From positions 1 to 29,884 of IMG/VR virus record IMGVR_UViG_3300010885_025275: a stretch of DNA of 29,884 nt; one strand, given 5' to 3'. Within the stretch, counting starts at the first letter, position 1. Each line of letters opens with the position of its first letter. The notes beneath the pieces were generated by a model. That model was not told where the DNA came from. It did no database searches and saw only the letters and a list, made by a program, of their open reading frames with translations. This document shows, one piece after another, positions 1 through 7,264 of the stretch. Position numbers and translations under genes: made by a program. The DNA comes from a virus.

Positions 1-1
1 C

Positions 2-418
2 GACTCCCAACAAAAAATACGTTATTGGATTTCCGGAAAAAAAAAAAACCCCCCCCCCCCCCCCCACATTTACTTCTGGACTACACCGACAGCACATATG
101 AGCAAAGAAACCAACGCACCAAGCGAACATACAAGAAACACGCCATCATTGACGGCTCAAGTAAATCAAAGACAAAAGTGGCCTACTCCACAAACCAGCG
201 ATTATCGAGATCGAGGATCGGCGGGAAGTGGGGCTGTACAGCGCAGGATAGAGAAAGGCAAGCAAGTTATGTTGAGTCAATCGGTAGACCAGAACAGTGG
301 GCAATTGAACCCAACGTGGGTAGAGTGGCTCATGGGGTGGCCGCTAGGATGGACAGACTTAAAGCCATTGGAAACGGACAAGTACCCCTTTGTGCAGCAA
401 CAGCATTCAGAATTCTAA
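2..418 (+). CDS. C-terminal part of a phage DNA cytosine methyltransferase-like protein (5' end outside window)
   Basis: This frame is open from the left edge to a TAA at 416-418, so the gene is cut by the window; the first internal ATG is at 98. The translation holds WTTPTAH, KWPTPQTSDYRDRG and, near the end, LNPTWVEWLMGWPLGWTDL. From memory, WPTP...D..G and LNPxWVEWLMGWPxGWTDL motifs are typical of C-terminal parts of phage cytosine methyltransferases and their satellite proteins. No catalytic PCQ motif lies in the window, so activity cannot be judged. The A12C17 tract at 37-65 encodes Lys/Asn then Pro residues in this frame and may be a slippage site or an artefact. A second, overlapping frame (1-438) carries a different methyltransferase-type motif. 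The next gene starts 12 nt after the stop. Confidence 0.5.
   Translation, partial: DSQQKIRYWISGKKKNPPPPPHIYFWTTPTAHMSKETNAPSEHTRNTPSLTAQVNQRQKWPTPQTSDYRDRGSAGSGAVQRRIEKGKQVMLSQSVDQNSGQLNPTWVEWLMGWPLGWTDLKPLETDKYPFVQQQHSEF
37..65 (+). repeat. A12-C17 homopolymer tract inside methyltransferase-like ORF
   Basis: Twelve A (37-48) are followed directly by seventeen C (49-65). Every frame stays open through it. Such a tract is prone to slippage in replication and is also a common assembly or sequencing artefact. It lies upstream of the region where two frames carry methyltransferase-type motifs. Confidence 0.9.
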
Positions 419-430
419 GTAGGGAATATT

Positions 431-721
431 ATGATTGAAAATAACTTTGATACTAATTCAGATGCGTCCATAGCGGAATTACGATTTCGTTTAATTGCAA
501 CGAATGTTTCACCAGATGAAATATCTAATGCCACAACCATTTCAGCAGCAACAATATATAGATTCTTAGCAGATGATAATGGCATTTCTATTCAGACTTT
601 TTTTAAATTAATAGATTTCTGCAAGCAGTATGAAAAACAAATAGCCAATGAATTATCGGAAAAGAAAAAAAACCGTGTAAAGAAACGAGGCGAATTAGTT
701 CAAGAAAGTGCGCCCGTTTAA
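431..721 (+). CDS. Small helix-turn-helix DNA-binding protein
   Basis: 96 aa, ATG at 431 with GGGA (422-425) a few bases upstream. Residues ~29-65 (SPDEISNATTISAATIYRFL and following) fit a helix-turn-helix of the Cro/CI or XRE type: a short helix, a turn around the paired Thr/Ser, and a recognition helix with the IYRFL core. The C-terminus is strongly basic (KKKNRVKKR). It probably acts as a transcription regulator of the early genes. It lies between the methyltransferase-like gene and the replication genes, where lambdoid phages keep their Cro/CII regulators. No specific family assignment is possible by eye. Its stop lies 22 nt before the next start. Confidence 0.6.
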   Translation: MIENNFDTNSDASIAELRFRLIATNVSPDEISNATTISAATIYRFLADDNGISIQTFFKLIDFCKQYEKQIANELSEKKKNRVKKRGELVQESAPV

Positions 722-743
722 TTTACTTTTAAGGAATACCAAA

Positions 744-1556
744 ATGCATTGGTATAAGAAAAACATTGGCGATTATGCCAAGAAAACACAGCGTTTAAAT
801 ATGCTTCAACATGGAGCATATAATCAATTAATGGATGCCTGTTATGACAGAGAAAAGTTTCCTACTTTAGAGGAAGCAATTGATTGGGTATGGGCTAGTT
901 CTGATGAAGAAATCGCGGCGGTCAAATACATTTTGAACCGATTTTTTGATCTTCATGATGGTGTTTATTTCCAAAGTAGGGTTGCCGAAGAGATTGAAGC
1001 CTATCACGCGAAAGCAGAGAAGAATAAGCGAATCGCAAACGAATCGTGGACGAAACGTAAAGAAAGCGATGCGAATCGTATACGAAACGTATCAGAAAAT
1101 GAAGGTGTCGTATGCGAACGTATACCAAACCAAGAACCAATAACCATTAACCATGAACCAATATCAATTACCCCCCCTACCCCCCCTGGGGGGAAGCGCA
1201 CACGCGCATCGCGTTTGCCTGATGACCTAACCCCAAACCAAACCGCGATTGATTTGGCAAAACAAATTAATGTTGATTTAGATTCAGAGTTTCTCGCATT
1301 TAAAGATCATGCATTGGCAAATGGAAAAACTTTTAGCGATTGGCAAGCAGCAATTAGGACTTGGCTTAACAATTCAGTTAAATTTAACAAAGTAAATGGA
1401 GCGGTATTAAATGGACGCGAACGAAAAAACAACGACTTCAGAAATACAGAAAAACTATTTGAGCGCACCAGAAATGCGAGACAGAGTGATCGAACCGTTG
1501 TTTGCGAGAATGAAGGTGTTATTCGGCTCGAAGATGAACTTGGAATATTCCGATGA
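744..1556 (+). CDS. DUF1376 (YdaU-like) phage replication protein, lambda O position
   Basis: 270 aa. I chose the ATG at 744 (MHWYKKNIGDYAKKTQRL) because AAGGA at 731-735 is well spaced and the DUF1376 domain begins exactly there; an upstream start at 708 lacks this. Residues ~1-95 match the DUF1376 pattern: MHWYKxxIGDY, LxxxQHGAYNxLMDxCYDRE, then an acidic helix and a FF/YFQSRV segment. A low-complexity linker (~100-150) with NQEPITI/NHEPISI heptads follows. The C-terminal domain (~165-225; FLAFKDHALANG, FSDWQAAIRTWL) is the usual tail of these phage replication proteins. It probably initiates phage replication or recruits host replisome parts, with the P-like protein just downstream. The last 146 nt overlap the next gene. 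Linker DNA carries iteron-like repeats. Confidence 0.7.
   Translation: MHWYKKNIGDYAKKTQRLNMLQHGAYNQLMDACYDREKFPTLEEAIDWVWASSDEEIAAVKYILNRFFDLHDGVYFQSRVAEEIEAYHAKAEKNKRIANESWTKRKESDANRIRNVSENEGVVCERIPNQEPITINHEPISITPPTPPGGKRTRASRLPDDLTPNQTAIDLAKQINVDLDSEFLAFKDHALANGKTFSDWQAAIRTWLNNSVKFNKVNGAVLNGRERKNNDFRNTEKLFERTRNARQSDRTVVCENEGVIRLEDELGIFR
1028..1193 (+). repeat. Iteron-like repeat cluster, candidate phage replication origin inside the replication gene
   Basis: Within the linker of the DUF1376 gene I see CGAATCG at 1029-1035, 1040-1046 and 1072-1078; ACGAAACGTA at 1050-1059 and 1082-1091; and CGTATAC at 1077-1083 and 1119-1125. Then come five tandem 7-mers of form AACCAWN at 1128-1162 (AACCAAG, AACCAAT, AACCATT, AACCATG, AACCAAT), a short AT-rich stretch (1162-1170), and C7-TA-C7-T-G6 at 1171-1193. 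Lambda keeps its origin iterons inside gene O upstream of P, and the gene order here is the same. The origin role is inferred, not shown. Confidence 0.5.
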
Positions 1557-2175
1557 CACGATGGAAGAGATATTTAATTTTTGGGCAAATGAACTATCTG
1601 AATTTGCGGTAGAAGATATTCGTGCAATCTATCCAAAAATAAAAGATCAGCAATATCCACCATCGTTGTCTGACGTAATTGCATGGTTGAAACCGAAATT
1701 AAACTATGAGCAATTATTCAAAGAAGCAGCCAATGGAACATTTTATCTACGTGCAGTTTATGAAGCGGTTCAGCAATATGGGCAATTTGATATACGCCGA
1801 GACAATTACGATAAAGCCAAGGTTAGATGGAAAGGATTACTTGATCAGTGTTTTTTAAATTATGGGAAAGACCCATACATCGCCCCGCCGCTGTTGCAAA
1901 TAAAAAAAGATGAACCATTGCCAATGGATAAAATACACGCTATTCGTCAAAAGATGGATGACATATTAGAAAACGCACAAAACAATCCAAACAAGGATTG
2001 GGCACATCGATTGAAAGCTAAATTTGATGCAGGTGAAAAATTAAGCCAATGTCAAATTGATTGTATGTGCGAAGCCCTAGAACTTGATCAGGTTGAATTA
2101 CGCAAAAAACATGCAAAACCAGCTAAAAATGCAACACAACCTGTTAGTCGCAAAGATCGAGTGCTTGTTGATTAA
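1411..2175 (+). CDS. Lambda P-like replication protein (putative DnaB helicase loader)
   Basis: 254 aa, ATG at 1411 preceded by GGAG at ~1397-1400. Residues ~22-110 resemble lambda P-type loaders: an IEPLFARMKVLFG segment, then a regularly spaced helical region ending in YPPSLSDVIAWLKPK, comparable to P's FLPSPGQFVAWC. Length is close to lambda P (233 aa). A second helical region (~95-150, YDKAKVRWKGLLDQC) and a charged C-terminus follow. The expected role is to bring the host replicative helicase to an initiator bound at the origin, here probably the DUF1376 protein upstream. The first 146 nt overlap that gene in another frame; later starts (1474, 1510) would shorten the overlap but lose N-terminal sequence. 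The assignment is from pattern and position, not from a search. Confidence 0.6.
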   Translation: MDANEKTTTSEIQKNYLSAPEMRDRVIEPLFARMKVLFGSKMNLEYSDDTMEEIFNFWANELSEFAVEDIRAIYPKIKDQQYPPSLSDVIAWLKPKLNYEQLFKEAANGTFYLRAVYEAVQQYGQFDIRRDNYDKAKVRWKGLLDQCFLNYGKDPYIAPPLLQIKKDEPLPMDKIHAIRQKMDDILENAQNNPNKDWAHRLKAKFDAGEKLSQCQIDCMCEALELDQVELRKKHAKPAKNATQPVSRKDRVLVD

Positions 2176-2273
2176 CCGCCATTAGCACCACGAACGCGCA
2201 GGATCGTTTTAAAGCAGCATGGATATATGAAGGTATCACCTAGTCACTTACAACCCAACCACCGAGGTCTAGC

Positions 2274-2444
2274 ATGGACGAACAAATTGATTTATTGAAA
2301 ACCAAAATTGATTTCATTGAACGCAACTTAGATACATTGAATAATCGAATAGATCATATTGTTGAAGAAATACAATCTGCACATAAAAATCTACAACGAT
2401 TGAAAGATGCGTTTTATAAAAAAAATGAGGATTGGGGAAAATGA
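2274..2444 (+). CDS. 56-aa coiled-coil protein
   Basis: ATG at 2274, GAGG at 2264-2267 just upstream, TGA at 2442-2444. The protein (MDEQIDLLKTKIDFIERNLD and on) is one long amphipathic helix with Leu/Ile at heptad positions to about residue 45, like SlyX-type small coiled coils. It has no membrane segment or catalytic motif. Its stop overlaps the ATG of the resolvase gene at 2441 (ATGA), so the two are probably translationally coupled. Function is unknown; a dimeric adaptor for the replication or recombination proteins around it is possible but unproven. The 98-nt gap before it holds the AACCACC motif discussed in the findings and no clear promoter. Confidence 0.65.
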   Translation: MDEQIDLLKTKIDFIERNLDTLNNRIDHIVEEIQSAHKNLQRLKDAFYKKNEDWGK

Positions 2445-2857
2445 TTCATTTTACAGTGCCAGGGGAACCAGTTGGAAAAGGTCGTGTTGCGGATATGGTG
2501 CGAAATGGAATCACAATGAAGGTCACACCAAAGAAAACACGCGATTATGAATCTATGGTTGCTCAATTAGCTAAAATTGAAATGGTAGGTTTGCCGTTAC
2601 TTGAAGGGCCAATCATTATGAGAATCTACGCGCATTATGGAATTGGGGCATCCTGGAGTAAAACAAAGAAAGAAGATGCCATCACCAGTAAAACAAGACC
2701 AACTAAAAAACCTGATCTATCCAATGTGATTAAAGCTATTGAAGATGCGTGCAATGGAATTGTTTACAAAGATGATTCTGCCATTGTGCATTTGATTGCG
2801 ACAAAGGCTTGGAGCAATGAACCAAGGGTTGAAGTGCAAATTGAGGTAATTGTATGA
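2441..2857 (+). CDS. rusA: RusA-family Holliday junction resolvase
   Basis: 138 aa from the ATG at 2441, which overlaps the preceding stop and has GAGG at 2427-2430; a TTG nine bases earlier is less likely. RusA hallmarks are clear: N-terminal FTVPGEPVGKGR (residues 4-15), then KPDLSNVIKAIEDACNG (90-106) and VYKDDSAIV, giving the acidic set Asp92, Asp102 and Asp111/112 that binds the metal ions. It acts as a dimer cutting four-way DNA junctions, resolving recombination or replication intermediates and branched DNA before packaging. Length (RusA of E. coli is 120 aa) and position beside replication genes fit. The last four bases overlap the methyltransferase start. Confidence 0.88.
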   Translation: MIHFTVPGEPVGKGRVADMVRNGITMKVTPKKTRDYESMVAQLAKIEMVGLPLLEGPIIMRIYAHYGIGASWSKTKKEDAITSKTRPTKKPDLSNVIKAIEDACNGIVYKDDSAIVHLIATKAWSNEPRVEVQIEVIV

Positions 2858-4149
2858 ATCAACTAGAAATTCAGTATCGCAGCATTGATGACTTGATCCC
2901 TTATGCGAAGAACAGCAGAACCCACTCTGCGGATCAGGTGAATCAAATTGCAGCATCTATTAAAGAGTTTGGTTTTACTAATCCTATATTGTTAGACAAG
3001 GAAGGCGGCATTATTGCTGGACACGGACGAGTTCAAGCAGCGCGTAAGTTAAAACTTACAGAAGTGCCAACCATTACGTTGGGCAACCTTACTGATGCAC
3101 AACGGCGAGCCTATGTTATTGCAGATAACAAACTGGCTTTGAATGCGGGATGGGATGAGGAAATGCTTGCCATCGAAATTGAACAGTTAATGAGTGAGGA
3201 TTACAACCTTGATTTGTTAGGTTTCAGCAAAGAAGAACTAGCAAATATTATGGGCACACCCATAGTAGAAGGTTTAACTGACGAAGATGCGGTGCCAGAA
3301 GTGCCTGATGAACCTATCACCGTGTTGGGCGATATATGGGTATTGGGAAAGCATCGATTGATGTGCGGGGATAGTACGAGCATAGATGCTGTAGATAAAT
3401 TAATGCAAAAGGATAAAGCGTCCTTAGTTGTTACCGATCCACCATGGAATGTGGCTTATGGAACAAATCTTGCAAATAATGCACAAGGTAATAAAAAACG
3501 TGAAATATTGAACGACAACTTTGAAACTGATGAGCAATGGGATGCATTCTTGATCGGAGTGATGAGTTGCATCGTTAGCGTGACTTTGCCTGGATGCCCA
3601 ATTTATTGCGTTATGGGCGCATCTGAATGGCCAGCAATAGACAAAGCTCTAAGAAACGCTGGATTTCATTGGTCAAGCACGATTATTTGGGCGAAAGATA
3701 CGTTAGTACTTTCAAGAAAAGACTATCACACGCAATATGAACCTATCTGGTATGGATGGAAAAGTGATGGCGCAAGAATATGGACTGTCAAAGATCGCAA
3801 ACAGTCCGATTTATGGGAATGTAAAAGGCCAAAACGCTCTGAATTACATCCAACAACTAAACCGGTTGAACTTATTGAACGCGCCATTTTAAATTCCTCA
3901 AACGAAAATGTGTTTGTCTTTGAGCCATTTGGCGGTTCCGGAAGCACTTTGATCGCATGTGAAAAGACAACAAGATTTAACAGATCAATGGAGCTTGACC
4001 CAAAATATTGCGATGTTATTGTGAAAAGATGGCAAGAATTCACGGGAAAACAAGCGGTTTTAGATAATGATGGGCGCACATTTGACGATATATCTAGCGA
4101 ACGAAAAGTGGCTATTATTCCGACTCCCATAATAGAATCAAAGGAATAA
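2854..4149 (+). CDS. ParB-like nuclease domain fused to a beta-class DNA methyltransferase
   Basis: 431 aa, ATG at 2854 overlapping the rusA stop. Residues ~1-110 are a ParB/sulfiredoxin-like domain: IxPYAKNSRTHS, QIAASIKEFGFTNPILLD, then GGIIAGHGR with the GHGR box at 56-59. Residues ~165-400 are an amino-methyltransferase with DPPW at 195-198 (motif IV) before FGGSGST at 359-365 (motif I, S-adenosylmethionine binding), plus HPTTKP just before it. That order is the beta class, which methylates the exocyclic amine of adenine or cytosine (N6-A or N4-C). Such fusions are common next to phage terminase genes and likely protect phage DNA from host restriction or mark it for packaging. Target site cannot be read. 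Confidence 0.87.
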   Translation: MNQLEIQYRSIDDLIPYAKNSRTHSADQVNQIAASIKEFGFTNPILLDKEGGIIAGHGRVQAARKLKLTEVPTITLGNLTDAQRRAYVIADNKLALNAGWDEEMLAIEIEQLMSEDYNLDLLGFSKEELANIMGTPIVEGLTDEDAVPEVPDEPITVLGDIWVLGKHRLMCGDSTSIDAVDKLMQKDKASLVVTDPPWNVAYGTNLANNAQGNKKREILNDNFETDEQWDAFLIGVMSCIVSVTLPGCPIYCVMGASEWPAIDKALRNAGFHWSSTIIWAKDTLVLSRKDYHTQYEPIWYGWKSDGARIWTVKDRKQSDLWECKRPKRSELHPTTKPVELIERAILNSSNENVFVFEPFGGSGSTLIACEKTTRFNRSMELDPKYCDVIVKRWQEFTGKQAVLDNDGRTFDDISSERKVAIIPTPIIESKE

Positions 4150-4159
4150 CGGAGTTTAT

Positions 4160-4522
4160 ATGGCTGGACGCAAACCTTTTGAACCATCCCAAGAGCAGCG
4201 CACGACAGTTGCAATCGCAGCAGCATGCGGTTTGCCGCACCCACACATTTGTGAACGAATCATCAATTATCAAACAGGCAAACCAATCGATGCCAAAACT
4301 CTTGTTAAAGTCTTTGAGTCTGAATTAAAAGAAGGGCGCAAATATGCTTGTGGATTGGTAAGGCAAAACTTATTTAAACAAGCGGTAAGCAATACGCCCC
4401 ATTCTGTTCGTGCAGCGCATTTGTGGTTGGCCCAATATGATGATGATTGGAAGTCAATGAAGTCTGAAGTAAGCGATAAAGACGTCACGATCACGGTGGT
4501 AAACGGTCTGCCACAAGACTAA
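4160..4522 (+). CDS. terS: Putative terminase small subunit
   Basis: 120 aa, ATG at 4160 with CGGAG at 4150-4154. The N-terminus MAGRKPFEPSQEQRTTVAIAA, followed by a helix-turn-helix-like stretch (CGLPHPHICERIIN, then KTLVKVFESELKEG), is the usual form of small terminase subunits. The mid-part (ACGLVRQNLFKQAV ... SVRAAHLWLAQY) is the helical oligomerisation region, and the acidic tail ends VVNGLPQD. It recognises the phage packaging site and hands DNA to the large subunit. TAATG overlap with the terL start at 4522 supports coupling. Length fits the family. No sequence-level proof of the recognition site is visible. Confidence 0.75.
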   Translation: MAGRKPFEPSQEQRTTVAIAAACGLPHPHICERIINYQTGKPIDAKTLVKVFESELKEGRKYACGLVRQNLFKQAVSNTPHSVRAAHLWLAQYDDDWKSMKSEVSDKDVTITVVNGLPQD

Positions 4523-5808
4523 TGGCAAACTTCGATATTGTTTTACCACCGCTGCACACCGGACAGCGATTTATATTTAATGAACGCGCTCGCAACAATG
4601 TGGTGTGTTGTGGGCGGCGTTTTGGCAAAACCACATTGATGGAAGTGTTAGCCGCAAGTGCTGCGGTTCATGGCAAATTAGTTGGACTATTTACACCCGA
4701 ACATAAGCAGTTAAACGAACCTTATGACTTTTTAAGATATGCATTGCAGCCTGCAACTCGAAGGGCCAGCAAAACAGAAGGCACTATCAAAACAACCAAA
4801 GGGGGTTGTGTTGATTTTTGGGCGTTAAACGATAATGAACTAGCTGGTCGTGGACGTGAATACGACATTGTTTGCATTGATGAGGCTGCATTTACTAAAA
4901 ATGATCAAATGCTTGAAATTTGGCGGCGATCAATTAAACCTACTATGCTTACCACTAGGGGAATAGCCTGGGTATTTAGCACGCCAAACGGCATCGATCC
5001 AGACAACTTCTTTTATCGCATCTGGCATGATCCAGAGCTAGGATTTAAACAACATCACGCTCCAACTTCCAAAAACCCATTCGTTCCAATTGATGAACTT
5101 GAAAACGAACGAACCAAAACGCATCCTTTGGTTTGGCAACAGGAATTCGAGGCGCAATTTATCAGTTGGGATAATGCAACATTCTTCAAACTGGATTATT
5201 TGCTCGATGCAAACAAACAACCAGTTGATTACCCTACAAAGTGTGATCTGGTGTTTGCAGTTATGGATTGTGCGGTCAAATCAGGCACAAATAATGATGC
5301 AACTGCTATTGTTTATTTTGCTTATAACAGGCACTTTGGTACGCCATTAACCATATTAGACTACGAATTGCATAGTATTGAGGCGGCAAGTTTGGTGTAT
5401 CTAATGCCACAAGTGCTTCAAACGGCAGAAAAATACGCCCAGCAATGCGGTACACGAATGGGTAGCCTTGGTTGTTTCGTTGAGGATGCCGCGGGAGGTA
5501 GTGTTCTATTGCAATATGCGCGGGCACAGGGATGGCCTGTGCGGGCAATAGATAGCAAATTAATGATGATGGGCAAGGATAACCGAGCCATGTTAGCGGG
5601 CGGGCCAGCACACGCAGGATTATGCAAAATAAGCAAATATTCACACGACAAACTGGTCGAATGGCGTGGACGCACGATGAATCACTTGTTGCACCAAGTA
5701 ACAACCTTTCGCGTGGGTGATAAAGATGCAGCCAAGCGTGCAGATGATGCGCTCGATTGTTTCACCTATGGAATTGCCATCGCATTGACCGAACATAAGG
5801 CTTTATAA
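4522..5808 (+). CDS. terL: Terminase large subunit (ATPase and nuclease)
   Basis: 428 aa, ATG at 4522 overlapping the terS stop. The ATPase half shows Walker A CGRRFGKTT (30-38), Walker B YDIVCIDEAAF (114-124) and a coupling motif STPNG (153-157). The nuclease half shows the RNase H-fold acidic residues: Asp249 in AVMDCA, Glu321-Asp322 in FVEDAAGG and Asp408-Asp409 in RADDALDC. It pumps DNA through the portal and makes the packaging cuts. The protein is near the short end of the usual range but complete. A 34-nt gap with an AACCACC motif and a ribosome binding site separates it from the portal gene. Confidence 0.95.
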   Translation: MANFDIVLPPLHTGQRFIFNERARNNVVCCGRRFGKTTLMEVLAASAAVHGKLVGLFTPEHKQLNEPYDFLRYALQPATRRASKTEGTIKTTKGGCVDFWALNDNELAGRGREYDIVCIDEAAFTKNDQMLEIWRRSIKPTMLTTRGIAWVFSTPNGIDPDNFFYRIWHDPELGFKQHHAPTSKNPFVPIDELENERTKTHPLVWQQEFEAQFISWDNATFFKLDYLLDANKQPVDYPTKCDLVFAVMDCAVKSGTNNDATAIVYFAYNRHFGTPLTILDYELHSIEAASLVYLMPQVLQTAEKYAQQCGTRMGSLGCFVEDAAGGSVLLQYARAQGWPVRAIDSKLMMMGKDNRAMLAGGPAHAGLCKISKYSHDKLVEWRGRTMNHLLHQVTTFRVGDKDAAKRADDALDCFTYGIAIALTEHKAL

Positions 5809-5842
5809 TGTAAACTTCCCCTAAACCACCTAAGGGCGAATT

Positions 5843-7261
5843 ATGAGCACGATTTCAGTCAACGGCACTACTCTCAACAATCAACTGCAAGCACTTCTTG
5901 AAGCCGATTCGATTGATTGGGGTACTAATGCAGGCTATCAATTAGCCAAAGACATTTTCTTGTATCACCCATTGGGTTTTCGGATCGCCGCAGGGCCGGT
6001 CAAACTTGCCATGTCGCGCCCGCGGGAGTTGGTCATCTCCACTGCCCGCGAAAAGATTGGGCCAGAAATGATGCTAACCGAAGCATTTGAGAAAGAATGG
6101 CACGATATTAAAGCCGATGAACATATCTTTGCCACGATGACCCAAGCGCGCGTTTATGGCGTTTCAGCAATGGTATGGGGTGCGCGTGGTCATCCAACTG
6201 ATAAGCCAATCGATCCCTGGATGTATCCAAACATTGATATGTTCATCCACACTTTTGATGCCTTAAATCTTGCAGGCTCAATGGTATTAAACCAAAACCC
6301 CAATGCAATTGATTTTCAGGGCAAAGCCGATGGCATTACGGGTGCTGGTCAGCCCTATGCGCGTGGTAACAGCTTGGTTGTATTAAATGAATTCCCAATT
6401 TATTTAGCCTTTAACTCTGCCGGCTATGGATTTAATGGGCGCTCAGTGTATCAACGTGGAATTTACCCATTGCGCTCCTATCTGCTTGTGATGCAGACCG
6501 ATGCAATGGTGGCGCGTAAAGCGGGATTGATTGTTGCCAAGATTAAACAAGCGGGTTCAATTGTTAGCAATATGATGGCAAAGGCCACCGGCTACAAACG
6601 CTCGATTTTGCAGCAGGGTGGTACTGAAAACGTGTTATCAATTGATCTGGATGAAGAAATTGCTGCTATTGATCTCAATAACGTCAACCAGGCATTGAGT
6701 GCTAGCCGCAAGAATATATTGGAAGATATTGCCGCCGCAGTAGATATGCCAGCGCGATACCTAACACAAGAAACCTACTCCACTGGCCTTGCTGATGGCA
6801 CGCAAGATGCAGCAGATTTAATGCGTTATATCAGTGACATACGGCAACAAATGGAACCACTTTATGATGAACTGACAAGGATATGTCAGCATCGCGCATG
6901 GAGTGAAGAGTTTTTTGAGGCAGTGCGTGCCGCATACCCTGATGAATATCGAGGCATGACCTATAAGCAGGCATTTTATAGTTGGACTGAAGGCTGCAAG
7001 TTTGAATGGCCTGATCTGAATGAAGAGCCAGAAAGCCAAAAAGCCAAGGCTGATGAAATTAAACTCAAAGGTTTAACTGAAATGCTTCGCACGATGTTGC
7101 CAGCCGTTGACCCACAAAACCGTGCGCGTGTATTGGAATGGGCGCAAGGCAATTTGAACCAGATGGAAAGTATGTTTAGCCAAGAATTGATCTTAGATAT
7201 TGAAGAAATTGCCAATTACGAGCCACCCGCCCCATTGGAAGAACCCAAAGCGCGGGATTAA
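5843..7261 (+). CDS. Portal protein (DUF1073 type)
   Basis: 472 aa, ATG at 5843 after AAGGG (5832-5836). The N-terminal part (AKDIFLYHPLGFRIAAGPVKLAMSRP), the central RKAGLIVAKIKQAG stem region, and IAAAVDMPARYLTQETYSTG with the following GLADGTQDAADLMRYI are typical of DUF1073-type portals. Twelve copies would form the ring at the packaging vertex through which terminase threads DNA and to which the neck binds. Position directly after terL and before the morphogenesis protein is the standard head order. Databases may label this family as anti-CBASS Acb1-like; nothing here supports nuclease activity, and length and context fit a portal. The C-terminus is acidic and proline-rich. Confidence 0.88.
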   Translation: MSTISVNGTTLNNQLQALLEADSIDWGTNAGYQLAKDIFLYHPLGFRIAAGPVKLAMSRPRELVISTAREKIGPEMMLTEAFEKEWHDIKADEHIFATMTQARVYGVSAMVWGARGHPTDKPIDPWMYPNIDMFIHTFDALNLAGSMVLNQNPNAIDFQGKADGITGAGQPYARGNSLVVLNEFPIYLAFNSAGYGFNGRSVYQRGIYPLRSYLLVMQTDAMVARKAGLIVAKIKQAGSIVSNMMAKATGYKRSILQQGGTENVLSIDLDEEIAAIDLNNVNQALSASRKNILEDIAAAVDMPARYLTQETYSTGLADGTQDAADLMRYISDIRQQMEPLYDELTRICQHRAWSEEFFEAVRAAYPDEYRGMTYKQAFYSWTEGCKFEWPDLNEEPESQKAKADEIKLKGLTEMLRTMLPAVDPQNRARVLEWAQGNLNQMESMFSQELILDIEEIANYEPPAPLEEPKARD

Positions 7262-7264
7262 CAC

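Larger units (their letters stand above)
1..438 (+). other. Alternative reading frame with cytosine methyltransferase motif X-like C-terminus
   Basis: The frame starting at base 1 is also open from the left edge, to a TGA at 436-438 that overlaps the start of the next gene by 8 nt. Its last ~45 residues read EPNVGRVAHGVAARMDRL followed by KAIGNGQVPLCAATAFRIL. The GNGQVP segment is the expected form of motif X at the C-terminus of C5-cytosine methyltransferases. These residues come from the same bases that encode the WVEWLMGWP segment in the neighbouring frame. Either this is the real end of the enzyme, reached by a frameshift upstream (for instance at the A/C homopolymer), or both frames are used. 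The middle part (residues ~35-90) is basic and not recognisable. I cannot decide which frame is translated. Confidence 0.4.

Noticed and set aside
2227-2298. 23-codon open frame before the coiled-coil gene
   Set aside because: Overlaps the start of the 2274 gene in another frame and has no convincing ribosome binding site or conserved look.
5843-7261. Anti-CBASS Acb1-like nuclease
   Set aside because: Family naming can point to Acb1, but only one HxT triplet is visible, whereas the nuclease needs two such motifs. Length and gene order indicate a portal.
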